Below the pieces are notes generated by a model. The model was not told the origin of the DNA, searched no databases, and saw only the letters and a program-made list of their open reading frames with translations. A program made the position numbers and the translations under genes. 44,203 nt of DNA from Bryobacterales bacterium (GTDB lineage Bacteria > Acidobacteriota > Terriglobia > Bryobacterales > Bryobacteraceae), in the NCBI GenBank assembly GCA_947467185.1, contig CANIHR010000008.1:1-44203 (forward strand). Reading direction: 5' to 3'. Positions 16,115 through 25,567 of this stretch are shown one piece after another; the stretch's first letter is position 1, and the number at the start of each line of letters is the position of its first letter.

Positions 16115-16325
16115 TTGTGAAGAGTTTACCGAACGTCACCGTGCGACCCGCTTGAACCGTGAATTCTTCATCAACCATCGTCGCAAAAATTGTCAGCATT
16201 TAAGCGAAGCTGACGACGAGTTCAAATCAGGGGTTGGCGGATGATGATATGGGTAATAAGGTACTGCCGTAAGGTCATCGGCTCGCGACGCATCGAGGGA
16301 TTTGCAGCGTTTTACGCCCCCGCCC

Positions 16326-17333
16326 TCACAACTCCCCCACGGAATAACTCAGCACCCCCTTCCGAGGTAACTGCCCCCCGCGCGCCGCGATGAACGCCCC
16401 CTGCCTCACTCCTGCCAACTCCATCCACCGCCGCAATCGCGCCACGTCACCCGGATTCGGCTCCTCCGAAATTCCTGCCGGCATTACGGGCGCGGTCTCC
16501 GTCTGAATCACCAGGGGAATCTCCAGCCCGTTCGAGTCCCGCCAATAACTTAACTCCGGCACCATCCCCGAATGCCGGGCATTTCGGTAGATCTCCCACA
16601 CCGCCTGGCTCTCCAGACTCGCACTCTCCGCAAAGTGCAGTTTCGGACTCCGCGTCAGCCGCCGCCCAAAATCCAGGTCAGACGCAGGCAGTCGCAGCAC
16701 TTGAAAGCACGTCTCCAGCACCTCCAGCCACCGCACTACCGTTCGATGCGATACCCCGCACTCCTTCGCCAGCGCCTGCTGATCCAGCACCTCGCCACTA
16801 CGCGACTTCGCCAACTCGACGAATTCCTCAAACCGGTCCAGATCGTGAACATTTACCAGGGCTCGCACATCCCGGTCGAGCCATGTCCGCCCTGCCGTCC
16901 AGGCAACGCCCGTTTGTCGACGAGCCTCCGCCCGCACCGGCTCAAATCGCCCCAGCATCTCCAGCGGCAGCGGCGCACGCCCCTCCAGCTCCGCCCGCGT
17001 CGGCGAATGCAACTCAAACGTTTCGAACGGCGTCCGAAGCCGAAGCGAACTCGCCAGAATCAGAGGCCGCGGCCCTTCGAGTTCCTCAATAAGAGAGGGC
17101 ACCCGGTGGATATCGTCAACAATCGTGGGCGCGCGCAATCGGCCCCAAAACGCCCGTGCATCCCGTCGAGCCATCGCCCGCGCAGCCGGATCTTCCAGCG
17201 ATATATATGCATGGGCGGGGAACGCATTTCGCAGCAACGTGGTCTTTCCGCCGCCTCGCGGACCCTGTACTAACACCGGGTGTCCCACCAGGGCCGCGCG
17301 ACGCAACGGGATCGACATTGTCCTGTAGATCAT
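16326..17333 (-). CDS. AAA_14/DUF4143-like ATP-binding protein
   Basis: 335 residues from the ATG at 17333 (M-I-Y-R-T-M); an in-frame ATG at 17372 adds 13 residues that look non-native, and neither start has a strong ribosome site. Near the N-terminus is a P-loop G-P-R-G-G-G-K-T-T. The Walker-B-like strand is T-I-V-D-D-I-H. A helical domain with a winged-helix-like stretch (L-A-K-E-C-G-V-S-H-R-T-V-V-R-W-L) and a C-terminal W-R-D-S-N-G-L-E-I-P segment match the DUF4143 half of the family, though shortened. Function of this widespread family is not established. Codon use matches the host rather than the adjacent island, so it marks the island's right edge. Confidence 0.75.
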   Translation of the reverse strand: MIYRTMSIPLRRAALVGHPVLVQGPRGGGKTTLLRNAFPAHAYISLEDPAARAMARRDARAFWGRLRAPTIVDDIHRVPSLIEELEGPRPLILASSLRLRTPFETFELHSPTRAELEGRAPLPLEMLGRFEPVRAEARRQTGVAWTAGRTWLDRDVRALVNVHDLDRFEEFVELAKSRSGEVLDQQALAKECGVSHRTVVRWLEVLETCFQVLRLPASDLDFGRRLTRSPKLHFAESASLESQAVWEIYRNARHSGMVPELSYWRDSNGLEIPLVIQTETAPVMPAGISEEPNPGDVARLRRWMELAGVRQGAFIAARGGQLPRKGVLSYSVGEL

Positions 17334-17449
17334 GAAATATCCGTCTGGAAAAATGATATTGCATACGCTCATCCAGCGAGATGCCCCGAATCCGCGGCCA
17401 GCGCCTTGCCCCCTCTCCCCACCCGCCGATACCGTGGAAAGTGCCCCTC

Positions 17450-18769
17450 ATGTCTGACAAAATCACCCAGAAAATCGCCCCCGCCAAAGGCAAACTCGGC
17501 ATCCTGATGCCCGGCCTCGGCTCCGTCTCCACCACCTTCATGGCCGGTGTCATGGCTGTCCGCAAAGGCCTCGGCCAACCCATCGGTTCGCTCACCCAAC
17601 TCGGTACCATCCGCCTCGGAAAGCGCACCGATAATCGCACCCCGAAAATTAAGGAATTCGTCCCGCTCGCCGGCCTCGACCAACTCGTCTTCGGTGGCTG
17701 GGACATCTTCGAAGACAACGCCTACGAAGCCGCCGTCAACGCCGCCGTCCTTGACCCCGCCCTGCTAAAACAGGTCAAGCCCCAACTCCAAAAGATCAAG
17801 CCCATGAAGGCTGTCTTCGACCGAAAATACGTCACCCGCATCGACGGCCCCAACGTCAAAACCAACGGCACGCTCCTCGACAAAGCCCACGCCCTCATGG
17901 AAGACATCGCCAACTTCGGCAAGGTCAACAAGTGCGACCGCATGGTCATGATCTGGACCGGCTCCACCGAAGTGTTCCACCGCCCCTCGAAGGTTCACCA
18001 GACGATCGAAGCCTTCGAAAAAGGCCTCGCGAAGAACGACCCCGATATCGCGCCCAGCCAGGTTTACGCCTATGCCGCCATCATGTCCGGCGTCCCCTTC
18101 GCCAACGGAGCCCCGAACCTCACCCACGACATCCCCGCGCTCCTCGCCCTCGCGCGTGACAAGAACGTGCCTGTCTGCGGCAAGGATTTCAAAACCGGCC
18201 AGACGTACATGAAGACCCTCATTGCGCCTGGCCTGAAAGCTCGTATGCTCGGCTGCAACGGCTGGTTCTCCACCAACATCCTCGGCAACCGCGATGGCGA
18301 AGTCCTCGAAGATCCCGGCTCCTTCCAGAGCAAGGAGCAAACCAAGCTCAGCGTCCTCGACTCCATCCTGCAACCCGCCCTCTACCCCGAGCTCTACAAG
18401 GACCTCTACCACGCCGTCCGCATCAACTACTACCCCCCGCGCGGCGACTCCAAAGAAGGCTGGGACAACATCGACATCTTTGGCTGGCTCGGCTACCCGA
18501 TGCAGATCAAGATCGACTTCCTCTGCCGCGACTCCATCCTCGCCGCGCCCCTCGTCCTCGATCTGGTCCTCTTTCTCGACCTCGCCAACCGTGCAGGCAT
18601 GAAGGGCATCCAGGAATGGCTCAGCTTCTACTTCAAAGGCCCCATGACCGCCCCCGGTCTCTACCCCGAACACGACATCTTCATCCAGCTGATGAAGCTC
18701 AAGAACACCCTCCGCTGGATGCGCGGCGAGGACCTGATCACCCACCTCGGCCTCGAATACTACGACTAA
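17450..18769 (+). CDS. ino1: Inositol-3-phosphate synthase
   Basis: 439 residues from the ATG at 17450; a longer frame open from 17381 adds a Pro-rich stretch with no homology feel. It converts glucose 6-phosphate to myo-inositol 3-phosphate using bound NAD. The NAD-binding glycine loop is near the N-terminus (G-L-G-S-V-S-T-T). The N-G-W-F-S-T-N-I-L-G-N-R-D-G segment and the following K-x-x-K/S-V-L-D-S catalytic region are present, as is the C-terminal G-W-L-G-Y-P-M-Q-I-K block. Bacterial homologues feed inositol lipids or compatible solutes. It is divergent from the AAA ATPase gene (116 bases between starts), and its stop overlaps the convergent TIGR03435 gene by 4 bases. Confidence 0.9.
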   Translation: MSDKITQKIAPAKGKLGILMPGLGSVSTTFMAGVMAVRKGLGQPIGSLTQLGTIRLGKRTDNRTPKIKEFVPLAGLDQLVFGGWDIFEDNAYEAAVNAAVLDPALLKQVKPQLQKIKPMKAVFDRKYVTRIDGPNVKTNGTLLDKAHALMEDIANFGKVNKCDRMVMIWTGSTEVFHRPSKVHQTIEAFEKGLAKNDPDIAPSQVYAYAAIMSGVPFANGAPNLTHDIPALLALARDKNVPVCGKDFKTGQTYMKTLIAPGLKARMLGCNGWFSTNILGNRDGEVLEDPGSFQSKEQTKLSVLDSILQPALYPELYKDLYHAVRINYYPPRGDSKEGWDNIDIFGWLGYPMQIKIDFLCRDSILAAPLVLDLVLFLDLANRAGMKGIQEWLSFYFKGPMTAPGLYPEHDIFIQLMKLKNTLRWMRGEDLITHLGLEYYD

Positions 18770-19488
18770 TTCTCCGAAGGCCGACCCACCGAATCAATCA
18801 CCAGCACCTCCATCGGCCCCTGCTTCGGTTCCAGCCGCAGGCCCAGTTGCTGCCGGACCGCCGTGAACAACGACGGTCTGGTCGCTTCCGGGCCAGGGTC
18901 CGGATCCCAGACCAGATCCCAGTCCCAGCCGCCCGTCAGCCCCGTCTGGTCCAGCACGAACCGCCCCAACTGGTTCCCCAGATTGCTGGCCAGCGCGGCC
19001 ACCTGCTCGTTTGTGCCCTTCATCCGAGCCTCCCCCGGACCCTTCCGGGTATTGACGCCGGGCTTTGTCGCCGCGTCGCCCGCGACCAGCTTCGCGCCCT
19101 CCGGTGCAATCACCAGGGCATACACCGTACCCGTCCGCCTCTCCCGGTGGACTTTCAAACCAAACCGATCCGCCAGCAACGTCTGAAGCAACACCCGCAT
19201 CTGTTCCTGCGTGATCTCCTCGCTCGAACCCGTCGTCGCGGACACGTCAAACATCTCCGAATCCAGCCACCGGGGCTCATTCACCAGCTGAAAGCTGAGG
19301 ATGCCGTAGGCGTTGCGGATCAGCGTCTTCACCGAGGCGTTAACAATGGTCAGCCGCCCGCCCGAGACCCGTATGTTCGTATTGCTGCTGACCCCGGGAT
19401 GGCGCCGGATCGCAGCCGCTTCAAATTCCTGGGCGATTCCGGTCATACGGAAAAGGCCAAGGGTCAGGAGCAGGGAGTAGATTTTCAT
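18766..19488 (-). CDS. TIGR03435-family soil-bacterium protein, secreted
   Basis: 240 residues with a signal peptide (residues 1-19) followed by the family-typical start F-E-A-A-A-I-R-R-H-P-G. Further family features: a G-G-R-L-T-I-V-N-A-S-V segment, an R-N-A-Y-G segment, L-L-A-D-R-F-G-L-K-V-H-R-E-R around residue 130, and a D-Q-T-G-L-T-G-x-W-D-W-D-L stretch near residue 180. The family is strongly expanded in Solibacter-like acidobacteria and has no known function. It ends by overlapping the convergent ino1 stop. The 198-base gap to the plus-strand kinase has no other gene. Confidence 0.88.
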   Translation of the reverse strand: MKIYSLLLTLGLFRMTGIAQEFEAAAIRRHPGVSSNTNIRVSGGRLTIVNASVKTLIRNAYGILSFQLVNEPRWLDSEMFDVSATTGSSEEITQEQMRVLLQTLLADRFGLKVHRERRTGTVYALVIAPEGAKLVAGDAATKPGVNTRKGPGEARMKGTNEQVAALASNLGNQLGRFVLDQTGLTGGWDWDLVWDPDPGPEATRPSLFTAVRQQLGLRLEPKQGPMEVLVIDSVGRPSEN

Positions 19489-19686
19489 GTCTGTTTGAAG
19501 GTAAACTCGCCCAGGTACGGTTCGTTACAGGAAATCGCGACAAGTAGGTTTCACAGCCGAATTATTGTAGGTAAAATAGGTCAGTTGGTTCGGGTGGAAC
19601 GCCTACAAATAAAAATACCGAAATTCGACCGGATATATCCGCGTTAATCGGGGAAATCGCTCAGTAAGCTCTATACTGATAACGGT

Positions 19687-22600
19687 ATGAATACCGACAG
19701 TTGGGGGGCTTCCCTTGCCGCTGTTCGCAATGTCCCCTGCGGTGAGAAATCGCTGATTTCGTGCGTTGTGTGCGCAGTTCTCAGTGTCTCAGTGGCAGTG
19801 GGGCTCCGCCACTTGCTCGGTCCGGTACTCGGGACCCAGTTTCCGTTTGCCACTATATTCCTCGCCATCCTCTTCACGGCCTGGTACGGGGGCCTTCGCC
19901 CCGCAATCCTCGCTGTTGTCCTCGGCGGCATAGGCTCACGAATCTTTCTCTCACCGGTTCCATGGCCGCTGCTGCCTTCAGCCGAGATGCAGGTTGGCCT
20001 GGTTCTCTACCTTTCTACGGGCCTCGGTATCGCCTTTCTCGCCGGCTCGATGCACAATGCCCGTCGCCAGGCCGAGGCAAGCGCCATGCTCATCAGCCGT
20101 CATGCAGCTCTGATCGAGCAGGTTCATGACGCCGTTCTCGTCTGGAACTGGGATGGCCGTATTGTTTCGTGGAATTGCGCAGCGGAACGTCTCTACGGTT
20201 GTTCGCGCGAGGTTGCCCTCGGTTCGAATCGCCACCAGTTGCTGGGAGTGTCCCCCGCGATCACGGCCGAAATCCTCGGGGCTCTCAGCCGGCAAGCGGA
20301 ATGGGAAGGTGAATTCGTCCACAGCGCGAAAGGTGGAGTTCTCGTCAATGTAAAGTCGCGGATGGTCGTCGTTCGCGAGGACGACAGCCTCTGTGTTGTC
20401 GAGTGCAATCGCAACATCACAGCACGCAAACGTGCTGAGCAGGAACTAAGCGAGCTCAATGCCTCACTCCAGACCCTCGTTGAAGCCCGAACTGCGGAAC
20501 TCCGGCAGTCCCACGATGAAGTCAGAACCGCCGAAGAACGCAGCCGGATCATCCTCGAAGGTGTCCGCAGCCATGCCATTATCATGGTGGACCTCGATGG
20601 CCGCGTCGCGACGTGGAATCCCGGTGCCGAACGCCTCGGCGGATATTCTGCAGCAGAAGCGATCGGCTCCCATATCGGCCGTTTCTATCCTCCGGAAGAA
20701 GTCGCGGCAGGGAAACCGGAATTTGCCATTGAGACGGCGCGGACCCAGGGTTACTTCGAGGAAGAGTGCACGTTCCTTCGGCGGGACGGTTCTCCCTTCT
20801 GGGCGATCGTCTCCGTAACCTTGCTGCGCAGTAACACCGGCGACCCCGTCGGCTTCGTCGCCGTAGTTCGTGACATCAGTGAGCGACGGCGCATCCAGGT
20901 TGCCCTCCGAGCCTCCGAAGAACGCTTCCGTCTCCTCGTTGATGGCGTCAAGGACTACGCCATCCTCATGCTCGATCCAGCCGGCACCATTCTCACCTGG
21001 AATCGCGGTGCGGAGAACCTGGAAGGTTACTCGTCGGGCGAGATGATCGGGCACCATTATTCCAGCCTCTTCCCCCCCGAAGCCATCGCTCTCGACTTGC
21101 CCAACGCCGAACTCCGTCGGGCCGCCGCAGAAGGCAAAGCCGAGGTCGAAGGCTGGCGCGTCCGCAGTAACGGCACCCGGTTCTGGGTGAACGGCACCAT
21201 TGCCGCGCTCTATGAGGAGAACGGCTCCGTTTATGGCTTCGCTAAAGTCACCCGCGATTTCACCGCCAAGCGCCGCAACGACGAGCTTCTGACCTCCGTC
21301 CTCGACCACACCATCGATGGCATCGTCGCCACCGATGAGCACGGTGTCATTTCCATGATCAACCGTGCCGGCGAAGACATTTTTGGTCACACCTCCGCCC
21401 AACTGGTCGGCCAACACGTCTGCTTTCTCATGCCCGAGCCGCACGACTCGGAACCCCACAGCTACCTCGCCAACTACCTGCGCACAAGCCAGGCCAATAA
21501 CAGCGGCATCGGCCGCGAGGTGAACGGCCTCCGCCGTGACGGTACCACCTTCCCCATGGAACTGGCAGTCACAGAATTTCAGCTCGACAATCAACGCAAC
21601 TTCGTTGGTATCGTCCGCGACCTCTCCGAAAGGAAGAAACTCGAAGCCCAGCTCCACCAGGCCCAGAAAATGGACGCCTTCGGCCAGCTTGCCGGAGGCG
21701 TGGCCCACGATTTCAACAATCTCCTCACCGTGATCTCCGGTTACAGCGCCATGCTCCTCGCCGACCTGCCGCTCAATGACCCCACGCGGGTCATGCTCGA
21801 ACAGGTTGCCCGGGCCGGGGATCGCGCCGCGTCGTTAACCCGCCAGCTTCTCGCCTTCAGTCGCCAGCAAATCCTCGAACCGAAAGTTCTCGATCTCAAC
21901 GCCGTTATTGCCGACACCGAAAAGATGCTGCGCCGTCTGATCGGCGAAGATATCGAATTCACTACCGTCCTTGACCCCACCATCAGCATGGTGAAGTTCG
22001 ACCAGGGCCAGATCGAACAGGTAATCATGAACCTGGCCGTCAATTCCCGCGACGCAATGCCCCAGGGCGGCGGCCTCACCATCGAAACCAGCGAGACCCA
22101 ACTCGACGAGGCGTACCAGCGATCCCACCCCGACGCCGCTGTCGGCCGGTTTGTAATGCTCGCTGTCAGCGATACGGGTTGTGGCATCCCGCCGGATGTG
22201 AAGGCACGCATCTTCGAACCCTTCTTTTCCACCAAAGGGACCAGGGGCACTGGCCTCGGCCTCGCCGTCGTTCACGGTATCGTCAAACAAAGTGGCGGCA
22301 ATATCGACGTCTACAGCGAGGTCGGTATCGGCACCATGTTCAAGATTTACCTGCCAGCTGTGCCGCGTGAACAGGAGGTCTCGGCTGAACCCGCGACAGC
22401 AGCCGCTACCGGTGGTTCCGAGACCATCCTGCTGGTGGAAGACGATACCGGCGTCCGCGAGTTCTCCCGCGCGGTGCTGGAGAGTTTCGGCTATACGGTC
22501 ATCACGGCCCCGGAGGGCAACTCCGCGCTGCAACTCTTGGCGAGCCACAGCGGCCGAGTTGACCTGCTGGTCACCGATGTCGTCATGCCCGAAATGAGTG

Positions 22601-22779
22601 GCCGGAAACTGGCGGAAATCCTGATGGGGAAATACCCCGGCCTGCCGGTACTCTACCTCAGCGGCTACACCGACGACGCCGTTGTGCGCCACGGCCTGCT
22701 CCACTCCCATGTGTCCTTCCTGCAGAAACCCTTCACCCCGGACGCCCTGGGTGCGAAGGTCCGTGAGACCCTGCGCTGA
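19687..22779 (+). CDS. Hybrid sensor histidine kinase with four PAS domains and a C-terminal receiver
   Basis: 1030 residues. Residues 24-121 hold about four hydrophobic segments resembling the DUF4118 membrane sensor module. Four PAS domains follow at about 137-250, 283-402, 409-528 and 533-650, the first two separated by a predicted coiled coil (250-285). The kinase core has the phospho-acceptor H674 (G-G-V-A-H-D-F-N-N), N782 and N786, D829-T-G-C-G-I834 and G854-T-G-L-G-L-A860. The receiver has D919/D920, phospho-acceptor D964 and Lys1014. All catalytic residues look intact. No partner regulator is adjacent, so the output may go through another phosphotransfer protein. A TATACT box at 19672-19677 could be its -10, giving an almost leaderless mRNA. 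Its 3' end overlaps the next minus-strand gene by 47 bases. Confidence 0.92.
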   Translation: MNTDSWGASLAAVRNVPCGEKSLISCVVCAVLSVSVAVGLRHLLGPVLGTQFPFATIFLAILFTAWYGGLRPAILAVVLGGIGSRIFLSPVPWPLLPSAEMQVGLVLYLSTGLGIAFLAGSMHNARRQAEASAMLISRHAALIEQVHDAVLVWNWDGRIVSWNCAAERLYGCSREVALGSNRHQLLGVSPAITAEILGALSRQAEWEGEFVHSAKGGVLVNVKSRMVVVREDDSLCVVECNRNITARKRAEQELSELNASLQTLVEARTAELRQSHDEVRTAEERSRIILEGVRSHAIIMVDLDGRVATWNPGAERLGGYSAAEAIGSHIGRFYPPEEVAAGKPEFAIETARTQGYFEEECTFLRRDGSPFWAIVSVTLLRSNTGDPVGFVAVVRDISERRRIQVALRASEERFRLLVDGVKDYAILMLDPAGTILTWNRGAENLEGYSSGEMIGHHYSSLFPPEAIALDLPNAELRRAAAEGKAEVEGWRVRSNGTRFWVNGTIAALYEENGSVYGFAKVTRDFTAKRRNDELLTSVLDHTIDGIVATDEHGVISMINRAGEDIFGHTSAQLVGQHVCFLMPEPHDSEPHSYLANYLRTSQANNSGIGREVNGLRRDGTTFPMELAVTEFQLDNQRNFVGIVRDLSERKKLEAQLHQAQKMDAFGQLAGGVAHDFNNLLTVISGYSAMLLADLPLNDPTRVMLEQVARAGDRAASLTRQLLAFSRQQILEPKVLDLNAVIADTEKMLRRLIGEDIEFTTVLDPTISMVKFDQGQIEQVIMNLAVNSRDAMPQGGGLTIETSETQLDEAYQRSHPDAAVGRFVMLAVSDTGCGIPPDVKARIFEPFFSTKGTRGTGLGLAVVHGIVKQSGGNIDVYSEVGIGTMFKIYLPAVPREQEVSAEPATAAATGGSETILLVEDDTGVREFSRAVLESFGYTVITAPEGNSALQLLASHSGRVDLLVTDVVMPEMSGRKLAEILMGKYPGLPVLYLSGYTDDAVVRHGLLHSHVSFLQKPFTPDALGAKVRETLR

Positions 22780-23467
22780 TCCGGTCCACTTCCTGCCGCA
22801 GTGCCGCGACATTTGCTGCGGTCCCCGCAGTCTCCCCCTGAAACAGGCGTACTCGGATCACCCCATCGGTTTCCAGTTCGGCGGAAATCAGAAAGACCGG
22901 AATGTCCATCCGTTCCGCGAGCTGAAACATAGCCGTCCGGATCGGTCCGCCCGGCCAGCCATCCACCAGCGCCAACACGGCCTTTCCCTCGCGCAGCAGC
23001 GACCGTGCGCGCACCAGCACGGTTGGGCCGGTACGCAGCGCGGGCAATCTTTCCTTCAGGCCCCAGACCGACATCGAATCGCCCGTTGCCGGATCCGCCG
23101 CCAGTGCTCCCGCCACATTGATGCCGGACTCGATCAGTGCCCGGCAAGCTACTTTAATCAGCGGTAAGTGGGAAGAACACAGCACAACGCCACCTCTTGC
23201 GGCAGCCCGTTGGAGCGCCTCGCCCCCCTCCACTTTCCAGGCTATAGAAAACGGCTTCTGGCTGCGCGTGAGCATCGTCAGAATGTAATTCAAAAATATC
23301 GCCTGGGATAGCGGCCCGTTCCACTGTTTACGGCGCAGATAGCAGAGCAGGGGACCCACCGGGCGGCTGGCTGCGAAGGCTGCGGCGTACCAATGCTCGC
23401 GAGGCACCAGGATCCGAATCACCCAGGCAATGACGAAGGTGACCTTTAATTCCAGAAGCCGGAGCAT
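22733..23467 (-). CDS. LPLAT-like acyltransferase-fold protein
   Basis: 244 residues from the ATG at 23467, 5 bases after the upstream stop; an in-frame ATG at 23527 would overlap that gene by 55 bases. An N-terminal hydrophobic segment (about 8-22) suggests membrane association. The middle follows the lysophospholipid/lipid A acyltransferase pattern: G-V-V-L-C-S-S-H100, an L-R-T-G-P stretch, a V-D-G-W-P-G-G turn and an I-P-V-F-L-I strand. The usual acidic partner of the HxxxxD/E motif is not obvious after His100, so catalysis is uncertain. The last dozen residues are Gly/Pro/His-rich and lie over the 3' end of the hybrid kinase gene on the other strand. Lipid acylation is only a fold-level guess. 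Confidence 0.6.
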   Translation of the reverse strand: MLRLLELKVTFVIAWVIRILVPREHWYAAAFAASRPVGPLLCYLRRKQWNGPLSQAIFLNYILTMLTRSQKPFSIAWKVEGGEALQRAAARGGVVLCSSHLPLIKVACRALIESGINVAGALAADPATGDSMSVWGLKERLPALRTGPTVLVRARSLLREGKAVLALVDGWPGGPIRTAMFQLAERMDIPVFLISAELETDGVIRVRLFQGETAGTAANVAALRQEVDRISAGSHGPSHPGRPG

Positions 23468-23472
23468 TGCGT

Positions 23473-23856
23473 TTATTCCGCGATCCGCAGCTTCGTGAAG
23501 TACCCTTCCGTCCCCAGCCCAATCCACAACGCTACACCAACGAAACCGCGGGCGTCGGGGGCTGCCCCGGGCCGCGGCTTCCCGGCAACTGCCACTTCAA
23601 TCGAGCCGTCATGGAATGATGCCCTCGTAACGCCCGCGATCCCCCCGCCTTCGTCGTTTTTCGGGTTGACCTGTTCCGCGGAAGCAGACAAAGAAGGCAA
23701 AATCCGAACCGCACGCCGCCCCTGATAGGTAACCGCTTCCACCGTGACGTCATGCGCCGCCAGCCCTTTGGTGGAATCCAGGGCGAATGTCTGCCCCGCC
23801 CACGAACAGGCCGCCGACAAAAAAACACCCACCAGGAAATGCCCCGTTGATCTCAT
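23473..23856 (-). CDS. Small secreted protein, probably internally deleted
   Basis: 127 residues with a signal peptide (1-21). The first part (A-H-D-V-T-V-E-A-V-T-Y-Q-G-R-R-A-V-R) and a later D-G-S-I-E-V-A-V-A-G stretch look like the opening of concanavalin-like (DUF1080/LamG-type) secreted proteins. A run A-R-G-F-V-G is then joined directly to V-A-L-W-I-G-L-G-T-E-G-Y-F, which in such proteins I would expect close to the C-terminus, some 80-100 residues later. The frame stays open across the join, so an in-frame deletion is likely. It sits 5 bases upstream of the LPLAT-like gene and 49 bases from the divergent amidohydrolase. Function unknown; the remaining strands may not fold as in full-length relatives. 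Confidence 0.55.
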   Translation of the reverse strand: MRSTGHFLVGVFLSAACSWAGQTFALDSTKGLAAHDVTVEAVTYQGRRAVRILPSLSASAEQVNPKNDEGGGIAGVTRASFHDGSIEVAVAGKPRPGAAPDARGFVGVALWIGLGTEGYFTKLRIAE

Positions 23857-23905
23857 GGAGCCATGTTAAGCCAATGGCATGCCGGCCTGATAATTTATAG
23901 GGCGT

Positions 23906-25237
23906 ATGCGTGGCTTCCGGAATAAGGGGAGGATGACGTGGCCGAGTGCCGCTGTCTTGCTGGCTTGTTCTATCCTGCCCGTGGCTGCGCAGCCGGGGAG
24001 TTCCATCGCGATTACGGGTGCAACCGTCATCGACGTGGCAACCGGAGCGCACCGCCCCGGCGTCAATGTCCTGATTCAGGGCAATACCCTTGCCGCGCTT
24101 GGCCCGTCAATCCGGATCCCGCGCACCGCCACTCGGGTGAACGGGAAAGGGAAGTTTCTCATTCCCGGACTTTGGGACATGCACTCCCACCATCAGGGAA
24201 CCGGTGCCGGAGCCACTGACCTGTTCGTCGCCAAAGGCGTCGTTGGTACCCGTGACATGGGGGCCGACGCCGAATTCATCTTCCCTCTCCGTAACCGCAT
24301 CCGCTCCGAGGAATTGCTCGGCCCCGAAATTGCGGTTTCCGGACCCATGCTCGACGATGCGCCCGCCGGTTTCCCGTACCGCCGGGCAACAAAGAACGCA
24401 GATGAAGCCAAAATTGCGGTCCACGACCTGAAGAAACTCGGAGTGGACTTCATCAAGGTTCACGACCACACGCCCCGCGTCGTTTTCTTTGCCATCGCTA
24501 AGGAAGCGCCCACGGTGGGACTGACCTTTTCTGGCCACGTCCCCGGCGCGGTAACCGTCGAAGAGGCAGCCGATTCCGGGATGCGCAGCATCGAACATCT
24601 GGCCAACTACCGCGTCTTCGGCGATTGCGGCAAAGGCGAAACCGCGGAGACTTTTGACCTCTCCCCCTGCGCGCGGCTCTTCGACAAACTCGCTGCCAGG
24701 GGCGTCTGGCAAACGCCAACTCTGGAGTTCTTCCAGACTCTGCCCGCAGTCTTTACCGGCACGCCGCTCGACCACGCCGAATACGCCAGCGACTCCCTCC
24801 GCAAGCTCACCCGCGACAACGTGGAACTATCGAACCTGGACGAAAAAACGCTGGAGCGATTCCGTCAGGCCAATATCGTCACCCTGCGGGCCGTCCAGGA
24901 ACTCCACGCCCACGGCAATCGATTTCTGGCGGGCTGCGACGGCCAGGTCCCCGGCTTCTGCCTCCACGAGGAGTTGCGCTGGTTCACCAAAGCTGGCCTC
25001 TCCCCCCTCGAAGCCCTGCAAACAGCAACCATCAACCCGGCACGCTTCCTGGGACGGGAGACCTCACAGGGAACCATCGAGGCAGGGAAGATGGCGGACG
25101 TCTTGCTTCTGGACGCCGACCCGCTCAAGGACATCCGCAACACCACGCAGATCGCGGCTGTCGTCATCAACGGCAAATTACTGGATCGAGCCACCATCGA
25201 CCGGATCATAGCCAGCCACCGTCGTCCGGCTCGGTAG
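23906..25237 (+). CDS. Secreted amidohydrolase-superfamily enzyme
   Basis: 443 residues with a signal peptide (n-region R-N-K-G-R, core about 13-25). ATG 23933 is an alternative start, but AAGGGGAGG abuts it directly. The fold is a metal-dependent TIM-barrel amidohydrolase: first metal motif in W-D-M-H-S-H-H (about residues 90-96), the likely carboxylated Lys in F-I-K-V-H-D-H, later metal ligands in S-G-H-V-P and I-E-H-L, and the catalytic Asp in A-G-C-D-G. A small beta-sandwich is formed by both ends (A-T-V-I-D near the start and G-K-M-A-D-V-L-L-L-D near the end). Such exported members include dipeptidases and imidazolonepropionase-like hydrolases; the substrate cannot be told. It stands alone, divergent from the small secreted gene. 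Confidence 0.85.
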   Translation: MRGFRNKGRMTWPSAAVLLACSILPVAAQPGSSIAITGATVIDVATGAHRPGVNVLIQGNTLAALGPSIRIPRTATRVNGKGKFLIPGLWDMHSHHQGTGAGATDLFVAKGVVGTRDMGADAEFIFPLRNRIRSEELLGPEIAVSGPMLDDAPAGFPYRRATKNADEAKIAVHDLKKLGVDFIKVHDHTPRVVFFAIAKEAPTVGLTFSGHVPGAVTVEEAADSGMRSIEHLANYRVFGDCGKGETAETFDLSPCARLFDKLAARGVWQTPTLEFFQTLPAVFTGTPLDHAEYASDSLRKLTRDNVELSNLDEKTLERFRQANIVTLRAVQELHAHGNRFLAGCDGQVPGFCLHEELRWFTKAGLSPLEALQTATINPARFLGRETSQGTIEAGKMADVLLLDADPLKDIRNTTQIAAVVINGKLLDRATIDRIIASHRRPAR

Positions 25238-25567
25238 CGCGATCACGCACGCTCAAAATATCGCCAACTTAAGTTCGCTGAATTACTTACAGGGGACCAA
25301 GGCCCGCACCAACCCCGACCCTGATAGGCGCCCATGCTCCACTGGAATCGGAAACCCATGGAGACGCCAGGACACAACCCGAAGCAGTCACTCGCGGCAC
25401 CTGCGCGCTCTCCGCAATCCGCAAAAATAAGAAATATTGATCGAACCCAGCCCATCTCCAACAAAACACAGGCCAACTACCCAAACCACCACCGGGTTTC
25501 TCCACCGGTTTCGACCCGTTTCGCCGGGGTTTCCCCCGCAAATCCCGGGTCTTTCCGGCACCCGGTC
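25238..25567. other. 330-base intergenic region with GTTTC repeats and GC hairpins
   Basis: No gene was found here, between the convergent ends of the amidohydrolase and LysR genes. Four GTTTC copies begin at 25496, 25508, 25518 and 25529, spaced 12, 10 and 11 bases, about one helical turn each. Read on the minus strand just after the LysR stop, a 6-bp stem CCGGGT/ACCCGG with a 9-base loop and a short GGGG-GAAA-CCCC hairpin occur. No T-run follows, so they are poor intrinsic terminators. The rest (25238-25490) shows only a weak inverted repeat TAAGT/ACTTA near 25270-25290. The role is unknown; mRNA 3'-end structure is one option. Confidence 0.4.

Larger units (their letters stand above)
11174..16325. 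other. Low-GC accessory island with a candidate restriction/signalling system
   Basis: Between the MFS gene and the AAA ATPase gene the base composition drops visibly and codon choice changes: A/T-ending codons, Arg and Ser codons that are rare in the flanks, and AT-rich runs. Four genes lie inside: an N6-adenine DNA methyltransferase (plus) and, convergent to it, a dual-GHKL kinase, a receiver protein and an HNH nuclease (minus). No integrase, transposase, tRNA or clear flanking direct repeat was found, so the boundaries are approximate. The left non-coding strip (11174-11263) holds an inverted repeat TTGGC-CAA-GCCAA at 11194-11206. The right strip (16115-16325) shows nothing I can name. Confidence 0.65.

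Noticed and set aside
15927-16199. 90-residue minus-strand frame over the start of the dual-GHKL gene
   Set aside because: It starts upstream of that gene in another frame and becomes its shadow; no separate coding signal.
11174-16325. Integrated element with integrase, tRNA target and att repeats
   Set aside because: No integrase, tRNA or convincing flanking repeat could be found; only composition and gene content support an island.
17765-18745. 326-residue open frame antisense to inositol-3-phosphate synthase
   Set aside because: Acidic and Gly/Val-rich shadow translation without family features.
20464-21708. 414-residue open frame antisense to the hybrid kinase
   Set aside because: No motif, signal or start context; it mirrors the PAS-rich kinase gene.
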